64,000 bases of DNA from positions 1,054,001-1,118,000 of the forward strand of contig JAWMQM010000001.1 of NCBI GenBank assembly GCA_033283175.1. Direction: 5' to 3'. This document shows, piece by piece, positions 26,891-35,613 of the stretch; position 1 is the stretch's first letter, and each line of letters starts with the position of its first letter. The position numbers were made by a program, and so were the translations under genes. This DNA comes from Pseudomaricurvus sp033283175. GTDB taxonomy: Bacteria > Pseudomonadota > Gammaproteobacteria > Pseudomonadales > Cellvibrionaceae. The notes beneath the pieces are model-generated. The model was not told the DNA's origin. It did no database searches and saw only the letters and a program-made list of their open reading frames with translations.

Positions 26891-27925
26891 TCAATTGGTA
26901 ATTTTACTGGGTGGCGACGAGCGCTCGATCATGCCCACCGTCTCTTCATCTCCCCAGCGATAGCGGGCGTGGGCCTGCTGCACAATGGGAAAGTCCGGCG
27001 GCAATACCGCGCTTCCTTTATTCACGGAGCGGGTGTTGATAAACGTGGAGCCTTGCACCGTCACCTTGCCGGCAGCGGTTTCCAGCACGAACGACACATC
27101 GTCACCGCGGGGCTGCAGGCGATCCAGCCAGGGGATCTCTACCACTCGCGCCGGCTGCAATTCACCACTGCCATCAAAGACAAAACCCTCGTTGTAGGCG
27201 GGCGTTCCATCACCACGATCCGGGTAGGTGTTAAAGCCAAACGCCTTACCGCCGGGAAACACAGCTGACTGCCAGCAGTGACCATTAAAACCTTCCAGCC
27301 GGCGCACACCCTGGCGGCGAATGCGCAGGCCATTACCCGACAACTCCAGCCTCTCGTCACCCACAGTCAAAACACCTTTGGCGCGAAACAGCTGCTCGTA
27401 GCGGGGACTCATAAAACCGCCCTCCTTACCCTTCAACAGCTCGCGGGCTTGTGCGGACAAGGAACCGGGAACCCACGGTGGCGCTACCATTTCCATATCA
27501 ATATCGAAGGACACCGCTACCGGGTCGGGATGGTTTTGCAGTTCTCCCTGCGCCAGCAGTTCAGCGCTTGTCTCCGGCGCTGTACCATCAAAGGAGACTG
27601 TCCAACGCTTAAAAGGCTCCACACAACAGAAGCGCAATGGCCCGGCACCGCGGATGGATGACAAACCATCCGCGTCAATGGAGTTGTGTGGTGCGTGGCT
27701 CTCGCGGAAGCTGATTACCCGCCCATTGGCAAAGGCGATATCCAGCCAGATATCGTGGGCGTCCCACTCTTTGGCCAGCGCTTCAATACCGATACGCATA
27801 CCAAAGGCACCATCCGCTGACTCAATCCACACATTGACCGCATCACGTACTTCCGGGTCTTCCGGCTTACTGGCGATCACGTATTCGCGGCTCTGGTCGA
27901 CACCGCCGGTCAGATCAATACTCAT
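26891..27925 (-). CDS. Cytoplasmic protein of unknown function, paralogue B
   Basis: A 344-residue protein closely related along its whole length to the Tat-exported protein at 19811 (see its shared motifs), but starting directly at the mature-like part MSIDLTGGVDQSREYVIASK, with no export signal. GGGAGG precedes the ATG at 27925. It follows the sulfotransferase stop by 5 bases, so the two are surely co-transcribed. Beta-rich, with conserved Trp, Arg and His residues such as GHCWQSAVFPGG. A role as a lipocalin-like binder or non-redox enzyme for a hydrophobic substrate is a guess. Confidence 0.8.
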   Translation of the reverse strand: MSIDLTGGVDQSREYVIASKPEDPEVRDAVNVWIESADGAFGMRIGIEALAKEWDAHDIWLDIAFANGRVISFRESHAPHNSIDADGLSSIRGAGPLRFCCVEPFKRWTVSFDGTAPETSAELLAQGELQNHPDPVAVSFDIDMEMVAPPWVPGSLSAQARELLKGKEGGFMSPRYEQLFRAKGVLTVGDERLELSGNGLRIRRQGVRRLEGFNGHCWQSAVFPGGKAFGFNTYPDRGDGTPAYNEGFVFDGSGELQPARVVEIPWLDRLQPRGDDVSFVLETAAGKVTVQGSTFINTRSVNKGSAVLPPDFPIVQQAHARYRWGDEETVGMIERSSPPSKITN

Positions 27926-27930
27926 GGCAC

Positions 27931-29058
27931 TTACCTCCCGGTCCACTGCTGCATACAGCGGGTGTAGTCGGCGAACAGTGGTCGCACTTTTTCCAGGTCG
28001 ACACCGTATTCTTCTGCTGTTTTGGTGCCTGAGGGCTCACGATTGTTGGCATTGTCCGCCCACCAGCTGTTCATGTTATCGGCAAAGGCCTGGGTCACCG
28101 GTTCACCCAGCCACTGGTACAGGCGACTCACTTCAGCCAATGGATCTTCGTGCATGGCTTTAAAATGAATATCGAAGAAGCGCTCAGCGTTATTATCCTG
28201 CTGGCGGAACGCCAATGTACGGCGCATGCCCTCAGACCACATATTGATGTTCAGGTCGGCGACGTAAGCCATATCCATCTGATCGGTAAACTTGCTGATA
28301 ATGTCGCTGTAAACATTGATCACCGACAGGATCACATCGGTGGGATCACGATGGGTCATAACGAAACGGGCATCGGGAAACGCTTTATTGAGATCGTCAA
28401 GGTAAAGCAGGTGAGTTGGCGCTTTCAGTCGCCAGGGTTTTTCCGGCATACGCCACTGCAGCAGTTTCAGCGCCCGGCGCTCGTACTCATAGCAGCTGCT
28501 CATATCGGCGTTGTTAAGCCACTCGGCGTAAGAAGGCACCTGGGCAAAGGCGAGAAACAGTTGCGAGCGGAAATCCAGTGACATCAGGTCCTGACACTCA
28601 GCCGGGGCGTTCTCACCGGAAGGGGTATGGCTCTTCCAGCCAGCTACTTTTTCGGCCTCATCCTGTTGCTGTTCCCGGGCCGCCTCCAGCATGCAGGGTG
28701 GCGGGCAAGGTTGTGCCGCTTCTGCCCTGCGCAACGAACGGGCCTCGGGATCGCAGGCAAGCAGAAACGAGAGCGCAGTTGAGCCGGTGCGGGGCAGACT
28801 CAAACCAATCAACGGCTTGATGATCTGCTCATCGTCAATTTCGGGATGACGTTTGTACCAATCCTCTACCTGCAACCGCTGCTTGAGATGACCAATAATG
28901 CGTTCCCGCAGGACGTGTTCACCCACTGCATTCAGATTGGCTTCGTCATTCAGGGAGCGCACCAGAAGCTCCAGTCCTTCCTTAAAGGTGTCGGTACCGT
29001 AATCGCTTAGCCCCGACTCCCGTTCAGCCACTTCCATCAGGGTTTGATAGTTTTCCAC
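27931..29058 (-). CDS. PAPS-dependent sulfotransferase-family protein
   Basis: A 375-residue cytoplasmic sulfotransferase. The 5'-phosphosulfate loop is GLSLPRTGST near residue 90, and the 3'-phosphate loop THRDPTDVILSVINVYSDI near residue 235. Such enzymes move sulfate from PAPS to a hydroxyl group. GTG start behind GAGG. It is located between the CofCGH fusion gene (57 bases) and paralogue B (5 bases). With two sulfatases elsewhere in the window, sulfation and desulfation of pathway compounds is plausible; some relatives in catabolic clusters have no shown sulfotransferase activity. Confidence 0.88.
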   Translation of the reverse strand: MENYQTLMEVAERESGLSDYGTDTFKEGLELLVRSLNDEANLNAVGEHVLRERIIGHLKQRLQVEDWYKRHPEIDDEQIIKPLIGLSLPRTGSTALSFLLACDPEARSLRRAEAAQPCPPPCMLEAAREQQQDEAEKVAGWKSHTPSGENAPAECQDLMSLDFRSQLFLAFAQVPSYAEWLNNADMSSCYEYERRALKLLQWRMPEKPWRLKAPTHLLYLDDLNKAFPDARFVMTHRDPTDVILSVINVYSDIISKFTDQMDMAYVADLNINMWSEGMRRTLAFRQQDNNAERFFDIHFKAMHEDPLAEVSRLYQWLGEPVTQAFADNMNSWWADNANNREPSGTKTAEEYGVDLEKVRPLFADYTRCMQQWTGR

Positions 29059-29115
29059 AGGCGTATCCTCGACTTGTCTGTTTATCGTTATGTCTGTGTC
29101 GTTTACGTGTTATCA

Positions 29116-32082
29116 CTAATCCGCCACGGCGATCAGTGCAGGTTGTTGCTCACTGCCGCGCGACACCGGCGTACCATAGAGGGTGTTACGCTGCTGACAG
29201 GGGCGCGCGATGGCGTGTGCCACCCGCAGCACATCCGCACGACTGAACTCCTGGCCGTTAACTCCGCCCGCCGCGCGGGTAATGGATTCATCCATCAAGG
29301 TGCCGCCGAGATCGTTGGCACCGGCCTGCAGGCAGAAGGCTGCGCCCTCCGCTCCCATCTTCACCCAGGAGGTCTGTACGTTTTTAATCAGCGGATTCAG
29401 CACCAGGCGTCCCACGGCGTGCATCAGCACCGCTTCGCGGAAGGTGGGACCACTGCGGCTCTCCCCACGTCGCGCCATGGGCGCTTCCATATGCACGTAG
29501 GGCAGAGGTACAAACTCGGTAATTCCACCGGTCTCCTGCTGCAGGCGACGCAGGTGCAGCAAGTGGGCGGCCCAATGCCGTGGCTGCTCCACATGTCCGA
29601 ACATGATGGTGGTGGTGGTTTTCAAACCCTGCCGGTGCGCCGTGCGTAAAACCTGTAGCCACTGTTCTGTGCTGAGCTTGTCCGCGCAAATAATCCGACG
29701 CACATCGTCGTGCAGGATTTCCGCCGCGGTTCCCGGCAGGGTACTGAGACCTGCTTCCCGCAACTGACAGAGAAAATCCGCCAGCGACAGCCCCAGAGTC
29801 TCAGCGCCATGCCACACTTCCAGTGGCGAGAAGGCGTGCACATGCATCTCCGGTACGGCGCTCTTCACCGCCTGCACAATGTCGAGATAGGTCTGGCCAG
29901 TGAAGTGCGGGTGGATACCACCCTGCAGGCACACTTCGGTGGCACCGCGCTGCCAGGCTTGCTCTGTACGCGCCCCGATCTCATCCAGGTCAAGGCGATA
30001 GGCAGGTCCGCGCAGCAACCTGGCGCTCTCACCCTGCCCCTTGGCAAAGGCGCAGAACTGGCAGCGATAGCCGCAAATATTGGTGTAGTTGATGTTGCGG
30101 TTCACCACGTAGGTGACGGTGTCACCCACCAGTTCACGACGCAACTGATCGGCTTCGTGCAACACCACCTGCAAGGCGTTACCCCGTGCCGCAAACAGGT
30201 CGGTAATGTCCCGCTCACTCAGCTCGATACCCTGCCGGGCACGATCCAGGGATTGCGCGAGGCGGCGGTGACGTGGCACCGCAAACAGCGAAGTTTGTAG
30301 CCAGTTACCGGCCATAGTCGGCACCGGGTCACCGGCACCGGCGTACCAGGTCTCTTCACGGGCCAGACCACTGGCGTCACTGTGACGCAGCACACCGGGT
30401 TCAATGTCCTTGCTCAGCCAGCGTTCACCGTTGAGTGCGTATTGCGGCCCCAACGGCAGGCGGGCACACAGCTGGCGTCCCGCAGCCGCGGTTTCCTGGG
30501 CCAGCTTTTCCAGATGCGGCCAGGGGCGTTCCGGATTGACATGGTCGGGGGTCACCGGTGACACACCGCCCCAGTCATTGACGCCGGCACGAATCAATTC
30601 CTGCAATACACCCGGCTGCAGATTGGGAGGCGCCTGCACCGTGATGTCACCGCCAAAAATCAATCGCGCCACCGCAATGGTCCACAGGTGCTCGTCTAGA
30701 TCCGGTTCCGGATGCTCCGCCATGCGAATGTCCGGCTTGGCACGGAAGTTCTGGATAATCACTTCCTGTATATGGCCGTACTGGCGATGCAGGTCGCGAA
30801 TCGCCAGCAGCGCTTCAATACGCTCCGTGCGGCTCTCACCTATGCCGATCAACAGGCCGGTGGTAAACGGCACCCGCAGTTCGCCGGCCGTGCGCAGGGT
30901 TTGCAGGCGTGCCTGCGGTTCTTTATCCGGCGAGCCGTAGTGAGGCCCGCCCTTGTCACACAGATGCTGAGCCGTGCTCTCCAGCATGATGCCCATGGAG
31001 GCTGACACGTCGCGCAGGCGGGCCATCTCTTCTCGCTTCATCAAACCGGGATTGAGGTGTGGCAGCAGCCCGGTTTCGTCGTAAACGGCTTTGGCGGCGG
31101 CGTGCAGGTAATCCAGCGTCGATGTGTAGCCCATCGCCTGCAATGCCTCCCGGGCGGAACGGTAGCGATCCTCCGGCTGGTCGCCGAGGGTAAACAGCGC
31201 TTCGGTACAGCCGGCGGCCTTGCCCTCGCGGGCGATGGCCACCACCTCCTCCAGAGACAGGTAGGGCGCGCGCAGGTTTTTGGGCGCCTTGGCAAAGGTG
31301 CAGTAGTGGCACACATCCCGACACAACTGGGTGAGCGGAATAAACACCTTGCGTGAATAGGTGACCTGGGTACCAAAATGCTGCAGGGTCAGCGCTTCCG
31401 CTTCAGCCAGCAGCTGCGGCAACGGCCGCTGCAACAGTTCGGCAGTCAGTTCCGCATCCGACAGCGGCACTGAAACAGCGCTGGCGCTGCTCTGCTGCAG
31501 CTGCATCAGGTCACCGTCGCTATCCACATCAAAGCCCAGGCCGCTGCTGATCACCATGCGATAGCTGCGCTCTGCCTGCTGCAACATCTGCAGGTGGGCC
31601 TGAAAACTGTCGTGTCCAAAACGCAGCGACCAGGCGTGATCCAGTGGCAACAGCAGCGCATTGGTGCCACCCCCATCAGCGCTGGGGGCGATAGCAACGT
31701 CACCGCTGTGGGCGGCGTCAGCCAGTCTGGCAATATCGTCCGGCTGCACACAGGCCAGATCCGCCGGCAGGATCAGTACCCGCTCTTCACCTTCCTGGCG
31801 CAGCCGCTGCAGCGCGGCCTGCAAACTGCTGTTGAGATCAAAACCGGCATCGGCAAAACGTTCAAGGTCATCCGGCAACTGGTCCTGCTCCGGACTCAGC
31901 ACCACAATACGGCCGATGGCCGGTGACTGCTGCAACACGTCCAGCACATGGCTGAGCATACTGCGCACCAGCGCCAGACGCTGCTGTGGCGAAAGGTGTT
32001 CGGCGAGGCGGGTCTTGCACAGGTGGCGGGCTTTTACCGGCACCAGGGCAGTGACCGGCCGGGGCGACATAACAGGGCTCAT
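29116..32082 (-). CDS. cofCGH: CofC-CofG-CofH fusion, F420 biosynthesis
   Basis: One 988-residue protein holding three F420 biosynthesis enzymes. Residues 1-215 match CofC/FbiD, a guanylyltransferase for phospholactate or phosphoenolpyruvate (LVPVKARHLCKTRLAEHL, LPADLA, SADGGGTNALLL, FDVDSDGDL). Residues 235-560 match CofG, radical SAM, with the cluster motif CRDVCHYC (Cys254, 258, 261). Residues 620-965 match CofH, radical SAM, with CGYRCQFC (Cys670, 674, 677). CofG and CofH jointly build the deazaflavin FO from tyrosine and a flavin precursor; their fusion is FbiC of actinobacteria. The additional CofC part is unusual. No internal stop or shift. It follows npdG by 14 bases. Confidence 0.93.
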   Translation of the reverse strand: MSPVMSPRPVTALVPVKARHLCKTRLAEHLSPQQRLALVRSMLSHVLDVLQQSPAIGRIVVLSPEQDQLPDDLERFADAGFDLNSSLQAALQRLRQEGEERVLILPADLACVQPDDIARLADAAHSGDVAIAPSADGGGTNALLLPLDHAWSLRFGHDSFQAHLQMLQQAERSYRMVISSGLGFDVDSDGDLMQLQQSSASAVSVPLSDAELTAELLQRPLPQLLAEAEALTLQHFGTQVTYSRKVFIPLTQLCRDVCHYCTFAKAPKNLRAPYLSLEEVVAIAREGKAAGCTEALFTLGDQPEDRYRSAREALQAMGYTSTLDYLHAAAKAVYDETGLLPHLNPGLMKREEMARLRDVSASMGIMLESTAQHLCDKGGPHYGSPDKEPQARLQTLRTAGELRVPFTTGLLIGIGESRTERIEALLAIRDLHRQYGHIQEVIIQNFRAKPDIRMAEHPEPDLDEHLWTIAVARLIFGGDITVQAPPNLQPGVLQELIRAGVNDWGGVSPVTPDHVNPERPWPHLEKLAQETAAAGRQLCARLPLGPQYALNGERWLSKDIEPGVLRHSDASGLAREETWYAGAGDPVPTMAGNWLQTSLFAVPRHRRLAQSLDRARQGIELSERDITDLFAARGNALQVVLHEADQLRRELVGDTVTYVVNRNINYTNICGYRCQFCAFAKGQGESARLLRGPAYRLDLDEIGARTEQAWQRGATEVCLQGGIHPHFTGQTYLDIVQAVKSAVPEMHVHAFSPLEVWHGAETLGLSLADFLCQLREAGLSTLPGTAAEILHDDVRRIICADKLSTEQWLQVLRTAHRQGLKTTTTIMFGHVEQPRHWAAHLLHLRRLQQETGGITEFVPLPYVHMEAPMARRGESRSGPTFREAVLMHAVGRLVLNPLIKNVQTSWVKMGAEGAAFCLQAGANDLGGTLMDESITRAAGGVNGQEFSRADVLRVAHAIARPCQQRNTLYGTPVSRGSEQQPALIAVAD

Positions 32083-32096
32083 AGTGATGGCGTCGC

Positions 32097-32762
32097 TTAT
32101 TCGGCCGGAGCCGTCAGCTCACCGGTAAACTCAATACCGGCACCGTCAGCAGCGTAGGTTTTGTTGACGAAGATCAGGATGGAAGTAAGTGCCTCAGCCG
32201 CCACTGAATTGACCAGCGCACCGGCATGAATTCCCCGCAGGCGGGCCGCGTCGGCCAGTTTTACCACTTCGCCCCGGGCCGCCTTGTCATCGCCAAACAC
32301 CATCACATCGCAACGGATCGGCTCGTCGGTGGCCAGGCGATGGGCGGCCACGCTGTGGAAGGCGGACACCAGCCGCACCCCCTCACCCAGCACCTGCTGC
32401 GCCTTCAGTGCGGCACTGCCCTCCGGCGGCAGTTGTACGCGCATCACCTTGGGCGGCATCAGCGGTACCGTGGTATCCACCACAATCTTGCCCTGCACCT
32501 GCTGGCGAATATCCTCCAGCGTGGCGGCCTGCGCTGCAAAAGGGACGGTGACCACAATCAGGTCGCTGCCCTCAGCCACCTCGGCGTTGCTGCCAAAACC
32601 GGCCTCTGTACCCAGCTCGGCATTGAGCTTACCGGCCACATCGGCGGCCTTGCTGACATCCCGGGAGCCGATCTGCACCTGCAGTCCCGCCTGCAGCCAA
32701 CGTCGCGCCAGGGCTGCGCCCAGTTTGCCAGTTCCGCCGATAACACCAATGACCTGCTTCAT
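32097..32762 (-). CDS. npdG: NADPH-dependent F420 oxidoreductase
   Basis: A 221-residue enzyme of the F420H2:NADP oxidoreductase type: N-terminal Rossmann loop GVIGGTGKLGAALARRW, GSRD for the NADP phosphate, then PPKVMRVQLPPEG, AFHSVAAHRL and VFGDDKAARGEVVKL in the F420-binding half. It transfers hydride between NADP(H) and F420, here probably to charge F420 for the LLM oxidoreductase. ATG at 32762 with AGGTGA upstream (a GTG three codons earlier is less likely). First gene of the leftward F420 run, divergent from the LysR gene. Confidence 0.9.
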   Translation of the reverse strand: MKQVIGVIGGTGKLGAALARRWLQAGLQVQIGSRDVSKAADVAGKLNAELGTEAGFGSNAEVAEGSDLIVVTVPFAAQAATLEDIRQQVQGKIVVDTTVPLMPPKVMRVQLPPEGSAALKAQQVLGEGVRLVSAFHSVAAHRLATDEPIRCDVMVFGDDKAARGEVVKLADAARLRGIHAGALVNSVAAEALTSILIFVNKTYAADGAGIEFTGELTAPAE

Positions 32763-32849
32763 GATCTTCACCTGACTTTATTGTTGTGGTGGGTTGGGGT
32801 TGGGTCAGCCGAGGGCCTGCCCTGAGGCCTTGTTAAACAGTGCTGACCA

Positions 32850-32865
32850 ATAGTGTCTACACTAT
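32850..32865. promoter_or_regulatory. Palindrome in the npdG-lysR divergent region
   Basis: ATAGTGT-CT-ACACTAT, a perfect 7-2-7 inverted repeat, about midway in the 187-base gap between npdG (leftward) and the LysR gene (rightward). Position and symmetry suit a LysR operator controlling both F420 units; binding is not shown. Confidence 0.6.
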
Positions 32866-32949
32866 GCCCCAATTGTGTGATAATTTTCAGTGCAAATTAA
32901 ATCAATGTTCCATTACTTTTATTTATAGAAATTCAGGCGCCAACCAGCC

Positions 32950-33861
32950 ATGAAAATTGATCTGCGCAAGCTCCAGCACCTGGTCACCGTCGCCCGCCTC
33001 GGCAGCTTTTCACGGGCGGCCGAGGAGCTGCACCTTACCCAGCCGGCACTGAGCCGCAGCGTGGCCAGTGTTGAAGAACAGTATGGCATTAAAATTTTTG
33101 ATCGCGGCCGGGGCGGCGCGGTGCTGACACCGGCCGGTGAGCTCGCTATTGAGGATGCCGAGGCGCTGCTGGGCCGGGCCCGTACCCTGGAGAACAATCT
33201 GCAACTCTACGGCAGCGGTAATGCCGGCAAGGTGAGCTTTGGTGTCGGGCCCATGGTGGCCAGCCTGGTGCTGCCGGCACTGAGTGTGGAGTTTATGGGC
33301 CGTGAGCAGCGCCTTAATATCCAGGTGTCAGTGAAATCCGCCCGCGCCCTGCTGGATGATCTGCAGGATGATCGCATTGAGATGCTGGTTTGTGGCATTG
33401 GCCAGATGCGCGCCAAGCACGACACCCTCTATGAAGTTGTAGGTTCAATTCCCCTTGCGACCCTGGTACGCGGAGACCACCCGTTGACCAGATTACCCCG
33501 CATTACCCGGGACCAGCTGTTTCGCTACCCCATTCTCAGCGCCGTGGAGATGTCCAGCGATACCACCATGCGCGCCAGAGGATCCTTCATCTGTGACAAT
33601 TACGATGTGCTGAAAAACACCGTGATACAGACAAATGCGGTCTGGATCTCCTCGCCCCTGATGGTGCAGGAAGAGCTGGCCAGCGGGCGCCTCACCAGTA
33701 TTGTGATTGAGGATCTGGAGCGGCCTTCCGAAGTGGAGATCTGTCTGGCACGCCACGAAAGCCGTAAACTGTCCCCCGCCGCGGAGGCCATCATCGACTT
33801 TATCAAGGACTACTTCAGGACCGGCGTCCGCGCCGGCTCCCCGAACCAGTTGCACCTATGA
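32950..33861 (+). CDS. LysR-family transcriptional regulator
   Basis: A 303-residue LysR regulator. The N-terminal winged helix shows LRKLQHLVTVARLGSFSRAA, ELHLTQPALSRSVASVE and the dimer helix; the rest is a periplasmic-binding-protein-like sensor. Its last 4 bases overlap the CofE start (ATGA), so regulator and F420 ligase are made together. It is divergent from npdG with a palindrome between, which points to control of both halves of the F420 locus. Inducer unknown. Confidence 0.93.
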   Translation: MKIDLRKLQHLVTVARLGSFSRAAEELHLTQPALSRSVASVEEQYGIKIFDRGRGGAVLTPAGELAIEDAEALLGRARTLENNLQLYGSGNAGKVSFGVGPMVASLVLPALSVEFMGREQRLNIQVSVKSARALLDDLQDDRIEMLVCGIGQMRAKHDTLYEVVGSIPLATLVRGDHPLTRLPRITRDQLFRYPILSAVEMSSDTTMRARGSFICDNYDVLKNTVIQTNAVWISSPLMVQEELASGRLTSIVIEDLERPSEVEICLARHESRKLSPAAEAIIDFIKDYFRTGVRAGSPNQLHL

Positions 33862-34631
33862 CACACACCAACAGTTTAAGCTTTCACCCCGTCCAGGGCC
33901 TTCCGGAAGTGCACGCCGGCGACCAATTACTGCCCCTGCTGGAGGCGGGTCTCCTCACCAGCCAGTTGCAGCTGGAGGATGGCGACGTGCTGGTGCTGGC
34001 ACAGAAAATTGTTTCCAAGGCGGAAGCGCGGGCTGTCGAACTGGCCTCTGTCTCCCCCGGCACCGAAGCCCGGCGGCTGGCAGCCATCTGCCACAAGGAC
34101 CCACGGCTGGTGGAGTTGATCCTGCGGGAGTCCAGCGACGTGCTGCGCACAGTGCCCGGCGTCCTGATCGTGCGCCACCGGCTCGGCTTTACCCTCGCCA
34201 ATGCCGGTATCGATCAATCCAACCTGCCCGGTGGCGGCGAGCGGGTACTGTTGCTACCGGAAGATCCGGACGCCTCGGCGGCCGCCCTCAGCCAGCAAAT
34301 CAGCGAACGCCTGGGCAAGCGCGTGGCGGTGCTGATAGCCGACAGCTTTGGACGCCCCTGGCGCATGGGCGTCTGCGGTACCTGCATCGGCTGTGCCGGT
34401 CTCAGCGCCCTGTTCGATATGCGCGGCGCCACCGACCGCGAAGGGAGGGTACTGGGCGTAACCCAGCTGGCGGTGGGCGACCAGCTCTGCGCCACTGCCA
34501 CCCTGGTGTGTGGCGAAGCAGCCGAGAGCACCCCGGCGGTAGTGATTCGCGGCGTAAGTGAGCGCTTTCTTACTGCAAGCCGGCCGGCCACCGACCTGGT
34601 GCGGCCAGCCGCCGAAGACCTGTTTTCCTGA
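33858..34631 (+). CDS. cofE: Coenzyme F420-0:L-glutamate ligase
   Basis: A 257-residue CofE. Family segments are clear: GDVLVLAQKIVSKAEAR, FTLANAGIDQSNLPGG, LLPEDPDASAAAL and DSFGRPWRMGVCG. It adds the glutamate tail to F420-0 using GTP. It is stand-alone, without the nitroreductase-like second domain of actinobacterial FbiB, so a separate step for reducing a dehydro-F420 intermediate, if used here, must be elsewhere. It overlaps lysR by 4 bases and precedes cofD by 27. Confidence 0.93.
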   Translation: MTHTNSLSFHPVQGLPEVHAGDQLLPLLEAGLLTSQLQLEDGDVLVLAQKIVSKAEARAVELASVSPGTEARRLAAICHKDPRLVELILRESSDVLRTVPGVLIVRHRLGFTLANAGIDQSNLPGGGERVLLLPEDPDASAAALSQQISERLGKRVAVLIADSFGRPWRMGVCGTCIGCAGLSALFDMRGATDREGRVLGVTQLAVGDQLCATATLVCGEAAESTPAVVIRGVSERFLTASRPATDLVRPAAEDLFS

Positions 34632-34658
34632 TCCGGCTATACGCCCTGGAGTGCTGAT

Positions 34659-35600
34659 ATGAGCAAACACTACCTGGCCCTTTCCGGCGGCGTCGGCGGC
34701 GCCAAACTGGCCGACGGGCTGGCGCAGCTGTTGCCCCCGGAACAACTCACCATTGCCGTCAATGTAGGCGACGACTTTGAGCACCTGGGGCTGCCGGTGT
34801 GGCCGGACCTGGATACCGTGCTCTACACACTGGCGGGCAAGGCCAACCCGGAGCAGGGCTGGGGCCGCGCCGGGGAGAGCTGGGGGGTGATGGAGGAGCT
34901 GCGGGCGCTGGGGGCGCCGGACTGGTTTCTGCTGGGCGATAAAGATGTCGCCCTGCACCTGCTGCGCCGACACCTGCTGCAACAGGGTCTGAGCCCAGCT
35001 GACATAGCCGCCCAGCTGGCCCGGAGCCTCGGCGTGCACCACCTGGTGGTGCCGGTCACCGAGCAGCCCCTGCGCACACTGGTGGATACCGATGAAGGCC
35101 GGCTGGAATTCCAGCGCTACTTTGTCGGCCGCCGGGCAGAGCCGGTACTGCGGGGATTAACCTATGACGGTGCGGAGCAGGCTCACCTGAGCCCGGCGGT
35201 CGCCGCCGCATTGCAGCACCCGGAGCTGGCGGGCATTGTCATCTGCCCCTCCAACCCCTACCTGAGCGTTATGCCCATGCTGGCCATTCCCGGCTTCCGC
35301 GAGGCACTGCAGTCCAGCCCGGCACCGGTGATCGCCGTATCGCCGATTGTGGGCGGCGTTGCCCTTAAGGGACCAGCCGCCAAGATCATGCGGGAGCTGG
35401 GGGTTGAGCCCAGGGCCACCATTACCGCCGACCTCTATGGGGATTTCGTGGACCTGAGCCTGATCGACACCACCGATGCCGCCCTGGCAGAGGGTGTGAG
35501 CAGTGTTGCCGTCGCCCCCACGGTCATGCGTACCCGCGAGGATCGCAAGGCGCTGGCTGCCACCTGCCTGCAAGTCCTGCAAGAGCTGGCGCAGCGCTGA
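34659..35600 (+). CDS. cofD: 2-phospho-L-lactate transferase (CofD/FbiA)
   Basis: A 313-residue CofD: glycine-rich start LSGGVGGAKLADGLAQLL, then NVGDDFEHLGLPVWPDLDT, a mid LLGDKDVALHLLRR and SNPYLSVMPMLAIPG, SPIVGGVALKGPAAK. It joins the phospholactyl or phosphoenolpyruvyl group, activated by the CofC part of the fusion, to FO, giving F420-0. With CofCGH and CofE this makes the known F420 pathway complete in this window. The choice of lactate or PEP form cannot be read. Convergent with the cytochrome gene, whose stop is 13 bases away. Confidence 0.94.
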   Translation: MSKHYLALSGGVGGAKLADGLAQLLPPEQLTIAVNVGDDFEHLGLPVWPDLDTVLYTLAGKANPEQGWGRAGESWGVMEELRALGAPDWFLLGDKDVALHLLRRHLLQQGLSPADIAAQLARSLGVHHLVVPVTEQPLRTLVDTDEGRLEFQRYFVGRRAEPVLRGLTYDGAEQAHLSPAVAAALQHPELAGIVICPSNPYLSVMPMLAIPGFREALQSSPAPVIAVSPIVGGVALKGPAAKIMRELGVEPRATITADLYGDFVDLSLIDTTDAALAEGVSSVAVAPTVMRTREDRKALAATCLQVLQELAQR

Positions 35601-35613
35601 TTCGCCCCTCCCG

